DNA of 53,777 bases from Bradyrhizobium frederickii (GCF_004570865.1 NZ_SPQS01000036.1:1-53777), one strand, 5' to 3'. Counted from the first letter of the stretch, positions 1-9,801 are shown. A program made the numbers and translations. The notes: a model not told the origin generated them from the sequence alone.

Positions 1-1
1 C

Positions 2-513
2 GGCCGGCTCGAACGTTACGATTACGAGTATCGGCGCAATGGCACCGTCAACCTCTTCGTCCTGCTCGACGTGCATCGCCCCTGGCGCAAGGTCAAAGTC
101 ACCGAGCACCGTGCGGCAGAAGACTACGCCCGATGCATGCGCGAACTCGTCGACGTCCATTATCCCGACGCCGAGACCATCCGGGTCGTCCAAAACAATC
201 TATCGACCCACTCCGCCGGCGCCTGTATCAGGCGTTCCCGCCTGCCGAAGCCAGACGGATACTGCGCCGGCTTGAGTTCCACTACACCCCCAAGCACGTA
301 AGCTGGCTCAACATGGTCGAGATCGAAATCGGCGTCTTGCGCGGACAGTGCCTCGATCGCAGGATCGACGACCCCAAGCGACTGCGCCGCGAAATCGCCG
401 CCTGGGAACGGCAGAGGAATGCCGCACGCTCCCGCATCAAATGGATGTTCAACACGGACACGGCCCGAGCCAAAATGGGCCGCGCCTATCCCAACTCTTC
501 CAAAGAGTCATAA
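2..513 (+). pseudogene. IS630-family transposase remnant, frameshifted and cut by the window edge
   Basis: This is the C-terminal half of a DDE transposase of the IS630 type. Reading frame 2 gives an RNase-H-like strand (LFVLLDVHRPWRKVKV) and then DAETIRVVQNNLSTHS up to about position 225. The conserved end, FHYTPKHVSWLNMVEIEIG, continues in frame 1 to the stop at 511-513. The two halves join only if the frame changes near 222-228, so the element cannot make an intact enzyme. The 5' part lies outside the window. The short segment 514-599 after the stop probably holds the element's end, but I could not define a terminal repeat. The family call is firm; the exact IS name is unknown. Confidence 0.8.
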
Positions 514-599
514 TCACTGTGCAGGGCTACTAGCGGCTCCGCGCTTTGTCGGATTTGTCTGCCATGAACGTTGATCAGCATGGAATGAAAGGCGATACC

Positions 600-2048
600 A
601 TGAAGAATCTGATTTCGGTCACCGCCAAGGCAGGAGGTACCGCCACTAATGCCTCTGGCACGACGACGCCTACCGCGCTGGCGGTCGAGCACAGAATGGA
701 TGATAGCACTGACTTATATCTTCCTAAAGGGGAGGGCGTCTTTGCCGACACGGTCAGATCGGATCGACCAGCTAGCTTCACGCTTCAGAACGGCCTCCAG
801 GTGGTCGTGATCCCGGATCATCGCACACCCGTTGTGACTCAGATGATCTGGTATAAGGTCGGTTCCGCCGACGAGCCGCCTGGCAAATCGGGGCTTGCGC
901 ATTTCCTCGAACACCTGATGTTCAAGGGCACCTCCAAACATCCAGCGAATGAATTCTCCAAGGCCGTCCTGCGCGCCGGCGGCAATCAGAACGCCTTCAC
1001 CGGGCTCGACTACACCAGCTACTTCCAGCACGTGCCGCGCGAGCACCTCGGCAAGATGATGGAATTTGAAGCCGACCGCATGACCGGTCTCATCCTCAAA
1101 GATGAGGACGTGCTTTCCGAGCGCGACGTCGTGCTGGAGGAATTCAATATGAGCGTCGCCAACAATCCGCGTGAACGTCTCGCCGAGCAGATGATGGCGG
1201 CGCTTTACCTCAACCACCCCTATGGACGCCCGATTATCGGGTGGCGCCACGAAATCGAAAAGCTTACCCGAGAGGATGCGCTTACTTTCTACAAGCGCAT
1301 TCATGCACCGAACAACGCGATCCTGATCGTCGCTGGCGACGTCGCCCCTAAGAAAATCCGCTCGGTGGTGACGGAGACATTTGGCGCCATCCCCACGCAA
1401 GCATCAATTCCCCTGGAACGCCTTCGGCCGTAGGAGCCGACGTCGGCCGCGCCGCGCACAGTGACGTTGGCCGATGCCCGCGTCGAGCAGCCAGCCCTGC
1501 ACCGCTATTATCTCGTACCATCGGCTCACACCGCGGCCGCCGGCGAGGGTCCAGTGCTTGACGTGCTCGAGCAGTTGATGGGCGGCGGTGTCAACTCATA
1601 CCTCTATCGCTCGCTGGTGGTCGAAAAGCAGCTCGCGGTCACTGCCGGAGCGAGTTACCACTCGGCCGCGCTCGATCCCTCGCTATTCGCGGCTTCTGCC
1701 GTACCAAAACCCGGCGTCAAACTCAGCCAGATCGAGCGCTCCATCGACGAGGTAATAGCCGACATTGCGGGTAATCCCGCGAGCACCGCAGATCTCGAGA
1801 GGGTCAAGACGCGGCTGATCGCGCGGGTAACCTACGCCCAGGACAATCAGGAGATGCTCGCACGCTGGTATGGCCGCGGCCTCACAACGGGACTATCCAT
1901 CGACGATATTCGGGGCTGGCCGGATGGCATCCGCGCGGTCGGTGCCCAGCAGGTGCAGGGGGCCGCGCGGAAATGGTTCGACAAGAAACGAGCGGTGACC
2001 GGCTATCTCATCAAAGAGTCCACCGTAAAACACGGGGAGAAGCTCTAA
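600..2048 (+). pseudogene. M16-family zinc metallopeptidase with an in-frame amber stop
   Basis: This is a processing-protease/PqqF-like M16 peptidase. The zinc motif HFLEH (HxxEH) sits near residue 101 counted from ATG 600, and the glutamate-rich segment VVLEEFNM about 70 residues later supplies the third zinc ligand. Translation stops at TAG 1431-1433. The same frame then continues for about 200 codons with a typical M16 second half (ALHRYYLVPS, MGGGVNSYLYR) to TAA 2046-2048. The stop lies in the linker between the two homologous halves, where a CAG to TAG change is the simplest explanation. Other possible starts are TTG 546 and ATG 564 or 585. The stop codon overlaps the ATG of the next M16 gene. 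An alternative is production of two separate half-proteins, using GTG 1461. Confidence 0.8.
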
Positions 2049-3481
2049 TGATCCATCCTTGCACACGACGTGAGGTCCTCCTTGGGGCAAGCTCGCTCTC
2101 AATCGCCACGCTCGCTTCGCCCAATTCGCTTGCCGCCACAAGGACGCATGCCCGGACCAGGATCAGGCGCCTGGTTTCGTCTTGCGGTATAGAAGCCTGG
2201 TTCGTGCAGGATTCCACTGTCCCGTTGATCGCGATGGAATTTGCCTTCACCGGCGGCGCGACTCAGGACCCCGAACAAAAACCTGGCGTAAGCCACATGG
2301 TTGCTGGCCTGCTCAAGGAGGGTTCCGCCGAGCTTGACTTCAAGACCTTTCATGAGCGGCTCGAGCATCGTGCCATTGATCTGCATTTTCACTCGACCCA
2401 TGATCACTTCCGCGGTTCCTTGCGCACGCTCGAGGACAACGCAGACGACGCCTTCGACCTTTTACGGATGGCGCTAACCTCGCCCCGTTTCGACGCGGCC
2501 GATGTCGAACGGATCCGTGCCACTGTGCTTGCGAGCCTTCGGCACGACTCGACCGATCCTTCGTCTCTGGCCCATCGCAAGTTCCTCGAGGTCGCCTTTA
2601 TCAATCATCCTTATGCTCGCCCAGTCGGGGGCTCGCTGGAAAGCGTGCCGAAGGTCGAAGTCGCGGATCTCAAGGGCTATGTCCGACGCGTGCTCGCAAA
2701 AGACACGCTCAAGCTCGCGGTGGTCGGCGACGTCGATCCAGAGGTCCTCTGCAAGCTGCTCGACAAAACCTTTGGCAGCCTGCCGACCAAAGCGGAAGCG
2801 ACGCCGGTTTCCGACGTCATCGCAGCAAAGCCGCCGCAGCGGGTCTTTTTTCCGCTCGACGTTCCGCAGACAGTTGTAACTTTTGGCGGTCCAGCCGTCC
2901 GTCGCACCGAGCCCGATTTCATGGCCACCTATGTGGTCAACCGCATCCTCGGCGGCGCCGGCCTGACGTCGCGTTTGTTCCGCGAAGTCCGCGAGAAGCG
3001 CGGACTAGCCTACTCCGTTCGTGAGAACCTGGTCTGGCTGGATCATTCAGCCATGTTTCTCGGCAATAGCGGCACTTGCGCCGATCGTGCCGACGAAACG
3101 GTCGAAGAAATCGAGAAGCAGGTCCGCCACATCGCTGAGAAAGGACCGACTCAGCAGGAACTCGATGATGCAAAGTCCTACCTGAAGGGCTCGCAAATGC
3201 TGGCTCTCAACACATCATCAAAGCTTGCGCGGACGCTGCAGCAGCAGCAGCTTGACAAGCTGCCCATCGACTATTTCGAAAAGCACAACGCCGTGGTCGA
3301 TGGGGTGACGTTGGCAGACGCCAAGAGAGCAGCGCGGCGGCTGTGGGGCGATGGTCTGCTCACGATTATCGTTGGCCGCTCTCCAAATGACGCAACGCAG
3401 CCGACCACCGTGCCATCGGCGACCATACTTCCGCCAGGGGCCCGGCAGCTAAATGCCGCTCCGATGGCGCCACCGAATTGA
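2048..3481 (+). CDS. M16-family peptidase-like partner subunit, exported, no HxxEH motif
   Basis: A 477-residue M16-fold protein. The start is ATG 2048, which overlaps the stop of the upstream M16 gene (TAATG), so the two are translationally coupled. The N-terminus carries a twin-arginine-like signal (RREVLLGASS, then a hydrophobic stretch ending LAA). At the place of the zinc motif it reads HMVAGLLKEG, so the HxxEH ligands are missing. The C-terminal half has the glycine-rich segment RILGGAGLTSRLFREVREKR that M16 beta-type proteins use for substrate binding. In the family, such pairs form a heterodimer of one catalytic and one non-catalytic chain. Because its partner is interrupted here, this intact gene may be an orphan. 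The substrate is unknown. Confidence 0.8.
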   Translation: MIHPCTRREVLLGASSLSIATLASPNSLAATRTHARTRIRRLVSSCGIEAWFVQDSTVPLIAMEFAFTGGATQDPEQKPGVSHMVAGLLKEGSAELDFKTFHERLEHRAIDLHFHSTHDHFRGSLRTLEDNADDAFDLLRMALTSPRFDAADVERIRATVLASLRHDSTDPSSLAHRKFLEVAFINHPYARPVGGSLESVPKVEVADLKGYVRRVLAKDTLKLAVVGDVDPEVLCKLLDKTFGSLPTKAEATPVSDVIAAKPPQRVFFPLDVPQTVVTFGGPAVRRTEPDFMATYVVNRILGGAGLTSRLFREVREKRGLAYSVRENLVWLDHSAMFLGNSGTCADRADETVEEIEKQVRHIAEKGPTQQELDDAKSYLKGSQMLALNTSSKLARTLQQQQLDKLPIDYFEKHNAVVDGVTLADAKRAARRLWGDGLLTIIVGRSPNDATQPTTVPSATILPPGARQLNAAPMAPPN

Positions 3482-4923
3482 CTTTCTGGCAGCCAGGCGC
3501 TTAGCAAGCACCTGGCTGCTCCGCACAGAGTGCGCCTAGCCACCCGCCTTTAGCTCGCGGACAGCTACCATGCGGCCGCTCGAGCACGGTTTTTGCTCAA
3601 TCGCGTTGCCAAATAAGTAGTCCGGGTTGAAGTCTTCAGGGCAACCAAATGCAAGATAGAAAATAGCCCCGGCGAACAGTAAGTTGAGGCACTGTCGTCC
3701 TGCCATTGGGCAATAGCTCAGGCGTGGAAATAACCCCTTACCAAATGGCTTGTCCCAATTCTCCATTTCCAGGCTATCAGCGATGGCCGCATCGGAGCTC
3801 TTCGCAGCGCCAGAGGATCGCTACTTTCGATCGCCTTCGGCCTGCGCTCGAGCTGCGTTAAGCCGGCAGGGCTGTACCGTGGCGCCAGCGGCATCGATGC
3901 CCCTCCAGCGCAAACCTAGGGAATGTCTGGCAGACTCCGGTGGTTGCCCCATATGAAGGCAAGCGTGGTGTAGCTTTACGCCGAGGCCGAATATGCAGAC
4001 CAACTATATAAAGCGCCACCGACCAGAAGAAACGAGAAGTGGACGCGCACCTCGCATTCCCTTTCAGGCGGGCTTGCCCGAGTAAACTGAAAGGGTGATC
4101 AGAGTGGGCGCTTCAAAACGGTAACGTACACCGTCCGACGCCCCCAGGAAGCGGCCCAGCGAGAGCGCACACGCGCCAGGCCATCGTTCATTCCGCGCAG
4201 CTTCCCGCAGCGCCCGAGGGGAGGATCGCCGGTCCTATTCGCTCGACGCCGGCCTTCTTTTGACGCAGCGTCCTCGATCTCGCTTGCCACCGATGTTGCG
4301 CCGTCGGGCGTGCCCGCTCAGCCTTCGATCTCGTTCTCCATGAGACGATAATCTCGGCTCGACGCGAACAGATGTGTGCTTGCTATTTGCGTCAGCAGCC
4401 CGTTTCAGCGCTCGCACATCTCGATCTCTTTAGCAGAGTGAGAGCTCGCTCGTTCAGGGTCATTGTCTGCCGAAAAGACGACGATCTGTTCCAGCGGACC
4501 TTTGATGATTTACCAAGCCATAGTCGTACCGCGTAGCACACCACCTTTTCTTCCCCGAGCTCGCAATCTAACGCTACGTAAGATTCGGTCGCTTTATGCC
4601 AATCTAGATAGCGCGTCGATAGATAACTTATGGCAACGCAACGATCACCACAGGCAGGCCATTGGTTCTTGGCGGCACGCATTCCAGCCGCTTACAAACC
4701 TCACCTAGATCACCACCACGAGTGATTTACTCACCATTATCGGCTTGCATCGTCATTGCAATCCAAGGCCGTCACTCGCTTGATGTTGAAATGTTCATCG
4801 GTTGCAGATCTCTCTCATCCGAAGGTTCATTGCCCCTTCTTTCTGCCATGTTCGCATCCAAAGCAGAGACGCGTCGGTTGCGCAGTTTGCGCGCGGCAAT
4901 AGCGAGTGTCTCAGGAGATTTCC
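3482..4923. other. 1.4 kb without a recognised gene
   Basis: No open frame here resembles a family I know. A 76-codon minus-strand frame at 3536-3766 has a hydrophobic stretch ending in Cys (LLFAGAIFYLAFGC) that could be a lipoprotein-like start, but nothing else supports it. The last bases contain the ribosome site for the ATPase gene at 4924. No transposon ends or RNA gene were seen. Confidence 0.5.
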
Positions 4924-5673
4924 ATGGTGAAGCCAGTTGTAATTGTGGTAGGTGCGGACAAGGGAGGGGTCGGCAAAACCACCGTATCACGAACGCTACT
5001 GGACTACTTCAGCGTCAACAACGTGCAAACACGCGCATTCGACACGGAGTCGCCGCGGGGAACGCTGAAGCGCTTTTATCCCGAGATCACCGAGATCGTT
5101 GACATGACGGCGACAGCGGACCAGATGAAGATCTTCGATACCCTGAACTCAGGGCTGTCCGTCACTGTCATTGATGCTCGCGCAGGCTTACTGTCCTCTG
5201 CGCTGGCTTCCTTGCGCGACATCGGATTTCTGGACTCAGCGCGGTCTGGCCAGATAACATTCGCCGTATTCCATATCCTGGGATCATCCATCGCTTCGTT
5301 AGACGAAATCGCGGAGACCGCGACCTTCATGAACGGCGCAAAGTACTACCTAGTCAAGAACTTCATCAACGACACTCAATTCTTCCAGTGGGATCAAGCG
5401 ACCTATAATTCCTATTTTCACCGCATCAAACATGCGACTGAGTTGGTCATACCGAAGCTCAACGAGATGGCTTATGAGCAGGTGGAAGTTGCATCCGTCC
5501 CATTCGTAGACTTCGTCGCGAACAAGGGGCGGAACGATGAACCCGCGAACAACTCCTTCGTGCTGCGCGGTTATGTCCGGCATTGGCTGGCAAATGTCTG
5601 GAGCGAATTTGATCGCATCAACTTGACGGAATTGGCCGGCGCCAAGTCCGCTACCCGGCCCGGCGAGAAGTAG
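4924..5673 (+). CDS. ParA/MinD-like P-loop ATPase
   Basis: A 249-residue protein with a deviant Walker A motif of the ParA/MinD type, KGGVGKTT, near residue 14. It is followed by FDTESPRG, matching the switch region, and VTVIDARAG, matching Walker B. ATG 4924 was chosen because AGGAG lies 6 bases upstream at 4913-4917; a GTG at 4906 is less likely. No membrane segment is visible. It is followed after 58 bases by a paralogue at 5732, with which it shares the segment (Y/L)P-ITE-D and the order of later blocks. No partition partner (ParB) or parS site is apparent, so a plasmid or chromosome partition role is not supported. The function is unknown; it may position a complex or act as a regulatory ATPase. 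Confidence 0.75.
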   Translation: MVKPVVIVVGADKGGVGKTTVSRTLLDYFSVNNVQTRAFDTESPRGTLKRFYPEITEIVDMTATADQMKIFDTLNSGLSVTVIDARAGLLSSALASLRDIGFLDSARSGQITFAVFHILGSSIASLDEIAETATFMNGAKYYLVKNFINDTQFFQWDQATYNSYFHRIKHATELVIPKLNEMAYEQVEVASVPFVDFVANKGRNDEPANNSFVLRGYVRHWLANVWSEFDRINLTELAGAKSATRPGEK

Positions 5674-5731
5674 TCGCATTTCGGCGAGCTCAGGTCGGGC
5701 CCACGTACGAAACGAAATTGATCTGCTGGCT

Positions 5732-6451
5732 ATGTTAGCGACCCCCATCTACATCATTTGCTCTCCTAGCCCGCAGGTCGGTAAAACTCTCATCGCTCGG
5801 GCCATGAGCGAGTTCTTGCTGCTGAAAAACGGCACAGCACTGTCGTTTGATGTCAACTTGAAAGAGCCGTCGTTGCTCGACTACCTCCCTAACATCACGG
5901 AGACCGCGGATGTGATCGACACTTATGGCAAGATGCAGCTGATGGACCCTCTTATCATCCACGACCGGGTCGCCAAGGTAATCGATCTCGGCTTTCACGC
6001 CTTCGACGAATTCTTCAGGATGTGCGAAGAGATCGGCTTCATGAAGGAGACGGCGCGCTGCTATGTCGCCCCCATCATTCTCTTCATCGCAGGCGCTGAC
6101 CGCATCTCCTTTCGCGGTTATGAAATGCTGCGGCGGCGAATTCCGGCGGCGTCGCTGGTCACCGTCCACAATGAATTCGTGCTTCGTGGCGAATTACCTG
6201 AAGCGATGGACGGCGAGCGGGTGCTTCGGATTCCCGCGCTTCCGCTGTTCCTCAAGAGATATATAGACCGGCTTGGCTTTTCCTTCACTGGATATCTACG
6301 CAACGAGAATGACTGGTCCACCGAGCTGCATCAATGGATCCGACGGAACTACAGCATGTTTCGCGATCTGGATTCGAGTGTGATGTTGCGAAAGGTCTAT
6401 CGATCTCGGGGCACGGATATCGACAGCCTACGTTGCACAAGGGCTACTTGA
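5732..6451 (+). CDS. ParA-like ATPase paralogue with altered P-loop
   Basis: A 239-residue paralogue of the preceding gene. The nucleotide loop reads SPQVGKT: it keeps GKT but has lost the signature lysine and GG pair of the ParA deviant Walker A. Other shared blocks are LSFDVNLKEPSLLDYLPNIT and the later VAKVIDLGFHAFDEFF, where the first protein has VTVIDARAG. This suggests it may bind nucleotide without ParA-type hydrolysis, or only form a heterodimer with its neighbour. Start ATG 5732 has no strong ribosome site; translation may depend on the gene before it. The function is unknown. Confidence 0.65.
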   Translation: MLATPIYIICSPSPQVGKTLIARAMSEFLLLKNGTALSFDVNLKEPSLLDYLPNITETADVIDTYGKMQLMDPLIIHDRVAKVIDLGFHAFDEFFRMCEEIGFMKETARCYVAPIILFIAGADRISFRGYEMLRRRIPAASLVTVHNEFVLRGELPEAMDGERVLRIPALPLFLKRYIDRLGFSFTGYLRNENDWSTELHQWIRRNYSMFRDLDSSVMLRKVYRSRGTDIDSLRCTRAT

Positions 6452-6696
6452 GATTCCGATCTGCCTGCCATCTATGCGTCAGGTCTATGGGTCGCTTCGA
6501 TGGCGCTCTCAAGGGTCTCGAACGCATGAATTTCGATTTACGACCCTTCAGTGGACTGCGTATCTTTGCTCACCGAACGAACGGGCGGGAAAGTCGCGAG
6601 TCTTCGGATGCAATTATTCGGCAGGAATGCGGAGCGAAGGAATGGCCGCTCGATGACCAGCGCTATGCTTGATACTCCAGGGACGAAGCATCTGTG

Positions 6697-6996
6697 ATGA
6701 CTCCAATTGATGATGCATTAAGTGAGATCAGATCCCTGCGGAGCGAAATCTGGCGGTGCCGTCGACTCCTTAAAACGGACCTACCTGGCGCGGAGCGCAA
6801 GGCCGTCGAGAATCGTCTGGTTGAACAACTTTCTGCCTTTGAATGGCTCTTGGCGACGGCGTTTCCTTTGACCTTGAGCCCGAAACGGTATTCGGCCAAG
6901 AGCATCACGATCGGGCAAACTGATTCCCCTGAAGCGCCCATCGACAACGCCGCAATGGCATCAAGCAGTTCCTTCGGGAAGTCGATGGGCGGATAA
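6697..6996 (+). CDS. Small hypothetical protein
   Basis: A 99-residue frame from ATG 6697 (GTG 6694 is the alternative). The first 60 residues are charged and predicted helical (EIRSLRSEIWRCRRLL, AERKAVENRLVEQLSAFEWLL), possibly a short coiled coil; the tail is low in structure. It follows the two ParA-like genes on the same strand after about 245 bases. I do not recognise the family, and there is no signal peptide or cysteine motif. Confidence 0.4.
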   Translation: MTPIDDALSEIRSLRSEIWRCRRLLKTDLPGAERKAVENRLVEQLSAFEWLLATAFPLTLSPKRYSAKSITIGQTDSPEAPIDNAAMASSSSFGKSMGG

Positions 6997-7550
6997 CAAA
7001 AGAGGTTTCCTGGCTCTATCTGTGTCTTTAGCCCGGCAGTCGAAAACGGGCTATTCTCCAGCTGAGACACCTGAAGAAGACCACGACGGAACAACCTCCA
7101 ACGCTAACGTTCCGGCGATCTTTTGCCAGTTATAGCCTGCCGGAAAATACTTCGTTGCCGACCACAACGCCATAGATTGATGGGCAGCACGAATTCCTGC
7201 AGATGTCCTGCCGTAACCACCGCAGTTACACAGATTGTCCTTCCGACCAGCTACGACCAAGTCGATGGCAATCTCACGGCGGGCCCAAAGTCGGCGGATC
7301 GCTGCAGCGCTGAAGAGCGCAACTGCTTCAGTACGAAATTGAAGTTCAGAGCGCATGCAATCTCGTAGCACGCGTGGGCGCACATCGATCGCTGATCGGG
7401 GCCAATCGATTCACGGAGCTCAGCCCCCGGATAGATGAACTGCGGCGCGGCAGGCTGATGCTTCAGCCCGATCGACTTTCGGCCAAACTCTGGCCCGCAG
7501 GTCTGAACACCTCACTGTCGCTCAATTTCTGCAACTGCCACTCGGACGCC
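6997..7550. other. About 550 bases without a supported gene
   Basis: The longest minus-strand frame (7051-7383) has an ordinary protein-like composition but no motif I can assign, no clear ribosome site and no coupling to neighbours. I saw no repeat, terminator or promoter of known type. Confidence 0.4.
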
Positions 7551-7874
7551 TCACTCTCGATGGAGGACGACCGGAAGCCTATTGAGACGCCGTCTTGGTC
7601 CTTCTTTTCTCTCCGCCGCAATTGGCATGATGCGGCGGCATTCGCCGCGTAAATTCTTGAAATTGTCCCTAAGGCAAAAGATGGCTACCTCCACATCGCT
7701 AGGCCCTCTAAAGCGGTCACAGAAGCGCATCACGTCTAGTCTGCATGACATTAAGACTTGCTCGGCCCCACGATCTCGCGCACGAGCTTGTTCTGTGCAC
7801 CACGTGGCCGCGATCGCGATCACGATCACAGCGAGGGCGGATGCACAGCAATGCGCATTGCAAATCCAGCTCAT
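7551..7874 (-). CDS. Small secreted cysteine-rich repeat protein
   Basis: A 107-residue protein with a Sec signal peptide: positively charged start, hydrophobic core ALAVIVIAIAATW, and probable cleavage after ARA near residue 30. The mature part carries one Cys-rich unit (CRLDVMRFC ... CLRDNFKNLRGEC), the spacing used by the small periplasmic cysteine-rich repeat proteins common in Bradyrhizobium (C-x(7)-C ... C-x(11)-C). The start at 7874 was chosen because AAAGAG lies 6 bases upstream; an upstream ATG at 7913 gives a longer product with no better signal. It stands alone. The function of the family is unknown; I infer a periplasmic disulfide-stabilised protein. Confidence 0.55.
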   Translation of the reverse strand: MSWICNAHCCASALAVIVIAIAATWCTEQARARDRGAEQVLMSCRLDVMRFCDRFRGPSDVEVAIFCLRDNFKNLRGECRRIMPIAAERKEGPRRRLNRLPVVLHRE

Positions 7875-8569
7875 TCGTTGCTCTTTATTCACCAAACCTG
7901 TCTTAAGTCGCATATCCTTCACTATTATTCTTTGCCCCGCGAGCGTCATCTGTTTGCCGGATACGGCGCGTCGGCAGCCATGATCGCGCCTGTTGCGGGG
8001 CAGCCGCAATGATTAAGGCCTCCATCGTCCCGCCACGCGCAACACGCTCATTGCGAAGACGGAGGTACGGCAAAGATTGGCCGTTTAGCGCATGTGTGGC
8101 GATGCTGTCTCCCCGGTGGCGTTCTACTTCGTAATGCCTACAACCTGACGCCACGGTCGATTCAAGGACTTTGAGCGTCCGGCACGTGTGAATACGTGCT
8201 GAGACGGGCATACCCACATTTGGTGGCAGTAGGACGAACTCCTGACAACTGCACGCCTGACCGACTGCACCGCGGGGTGGGGGTTGAAGCTCAAAGCGCA
8301 CGCATCGAGCCGAGCAGCGACAAGCTGCGCCGGCGCAGCTCGCTTTGTTCGCGGTCCCAGCCAGCTGACCTGCAGAGTCAAAGAGTGCCGTACGGGTGAG
8401 TTTCCGAGAAGCACGGAGGCGTGGACCGACAGGCCAGGATTCCTGTGGCTGGATGATGATTCGTCGCACGGGTCACGTACCGTTGATTCGACAGCCTCAA
8501 GCCGCTTGCTGCAATTCACAGTACGCAATTGCTTGAAACCAGCTCAGTAGGCTTCGACCTTGAGCCCCC
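7875..8569. other. About 700 bases without a supported gene
   Basis: Overlapping frames on both strands show no recognisable family. A GTCAGGTTGTA word on the minus strand near 8139-8149 resembles the first half of a tts box but lacks the second half. Otherwise nothing was seen before the sigma-54 promoter at 8570. Confidence 0.4.
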
Positions 8570-8585
8570 TGGCACGCTGGTTGCT
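8570..8585 (+). promoter_or_regulatory. Sigma-54 (-24/-12) promoter for the cytochrome c peroxidase gene
   Basis: TGGCACGCTGGTTGCT is a perfect match to the RpoN consensus TGGCACG-N4-TTGCW, with GG and GC elements 10 bases apart. It points toward the di-haem peroxidase gene that begins at 8735 or 8782. No TGT-N10-ACA NifA site was found by eye in the 150 bases upstream, so the activator is inferred from the surrounding nif genes. Confidence 0.85.
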
Positions 8586-8781
8586 ATAGCACCGGCGGAG
8601 CGTCGGCCTGGGTGCAGCCTAGCCCAGCATACGGAAGACACCATTCGCTGACTGCTGCACGTCGTTCTGCGGGCGGACGCGGACCGAGCGCTATGTTTGC
8701 GATTCCACGATCTAGGAGAAAAGCGAGACATCACATGAGGAAGCGGTACGCGAGCTTTCCAGGGCCGGTAGGTTAAGTGTT

Positions 8782-9801
8782 GTGGCCTCAGCCATTCTGG
8801 TTTCCCCCGCAGCAGGCGCCAATGAGGATTTGATGCGCGTCGCCAAGCGGATTTTCAAGCCAATTCCCTCAGTCGCTCCAGCGGTGAAGGACAATCCTAT
8901 CACCCATGAAAAGATCACACTTGACAAATCCTTATTTTTCGATTCGAGGCTATCGGCGAGCGGCGTTATTAGCTGCAATACGTGTCATAACCTTGGGACG
9001 GGCAGGGTAGATGCCGGCCGGAGGTCGATTGGTCATCGTTGGCAGCTGGGGTCACGTCGTGCGCCAACAGTCTATAACGCGGTCTTCAACGTGGCGCAGT
9101 TCTGGGATGGTCGAGCGGCGGATCTTAAGGCGCAAGCCGCAGGCCCTGTCCAGGCCAGCGTCGAAATGAATGCGACGCCCGATCACGTGCTCAAAACATT
9201 GAATTCAATGACCGATTATGTCGTTATGTTCAGTAAGGCTTTTCCAAACGAAGTGGCGCCCGTTACGTTTGAAAATTTCGCCAAGGCCATCGAGGCTTTC
9301 GAGGCAATCTTGATTACTCCCGCCGCCCCCTTCGATCAGTACCTCGAGGGCGATGAATATGCTCTCAGCGATCAGCAGAAAACCGGGCTAAAGCTATTCA
9401 TCGAAAAGGGATGTTCCTCTTGCCACAACGGAATTAACGTCGGTGGACAGGATTATTTTCGCTTCGGCGTCATTAAAGGGCCAGCCGAAAGCCTGCTTCC
9501 AAAGGAAGACAAGGGTCGTTTTGCCGTCACTAAGGATCCCGGCGACGAGTATGTTTTCCGCTCGGCGCCATTGCGCAACATCGCATTGCGTCCGCCCTAC
9601 TTTCATTCTGGTCAAGTTTGGAGTCTTAAGCAAGCGGTCGGCGTCATGAGTGAGGTTCAGCTTAGAGCAAAGCTCAGCGATGAAGAAACTGACGAGATTG
9701 TCGCCTTTCTGAATTCGCTCACCGGGCAGCTGCCGAAGATCGAGTACCCGATACTGCCCACGCGCACCATTGCAACGCCAACGTCCTCCTTAGACAAATA
9801 G
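8782..9801 (+). CDS. Di-haem cytochrome c peroxidase (CcpA/MauG family), start region broken
   Basis: The body of a bacterial cytochrome c peroxidase that reduces H2O2 in the periplasm using two c-type haems. Haem motifs CNTCH (near residue 57) and CSSCH (near residue 212) are present, as are the family blocks APTVYNAVFN, FWDGRA, and near the C-terminus APLRNIALRPPYFHSG. In-frame translation can start only at GTG 8782, leaving a signal peptide without its charged start (VASAILVSPAAGA). An ATG at 8735, preceded by AGGAG, would encode the missing part (MRKRYAS...) but runs into TAA at 8774-8776. A frame change near 8756 would join the two. So the gene has probably lost export, and haem attachment with it, unless the change is a sequence error. 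Transcription is likely sigma-54 dependent. Confidence 0.85.
   Translation: MASAILVSPAAGANEDLMRVAKRIFKPIPSVAPAVKDNPITHEKITLDKSLFFDSRLSASGVISCNTCHNLGTGRVDAGRRSIGHRWQLGSRRAPTVYNAVFNVAQFWDGRAADLKAQAAGPVQASVEMNATPDHVLKTLNSMTDYVVMFSKAFPNEVAPVTFENFAKAIEAFEAILITPAAPFDQYLEGDEYALSDQQKTGLKLFIEKGCSSCHNGINVGGQDYFRFGVIKGPAESLLPKEDKGRFAVTKDPGDEYVFRSAPLRNIALRPPYFHSGQVWSLKQAVGVMSEVQLRAKLSDEETDEIVAFLNSLTGQLPKIEYPILPTRTIATPTSSLDK

Noticed and set aside
4924..6451. Plasmid partition locus
   Set aside because: ParA-like genes are present, but there is no ParB gene, no repeated parS-like sites and no replication gene nearby.
8139..8149. tts box near the Cys-rich gene
   Set aside because: Again only GTCAGGTTGTA is present, and the nearest gene has a Sec signal, not a type III signal.
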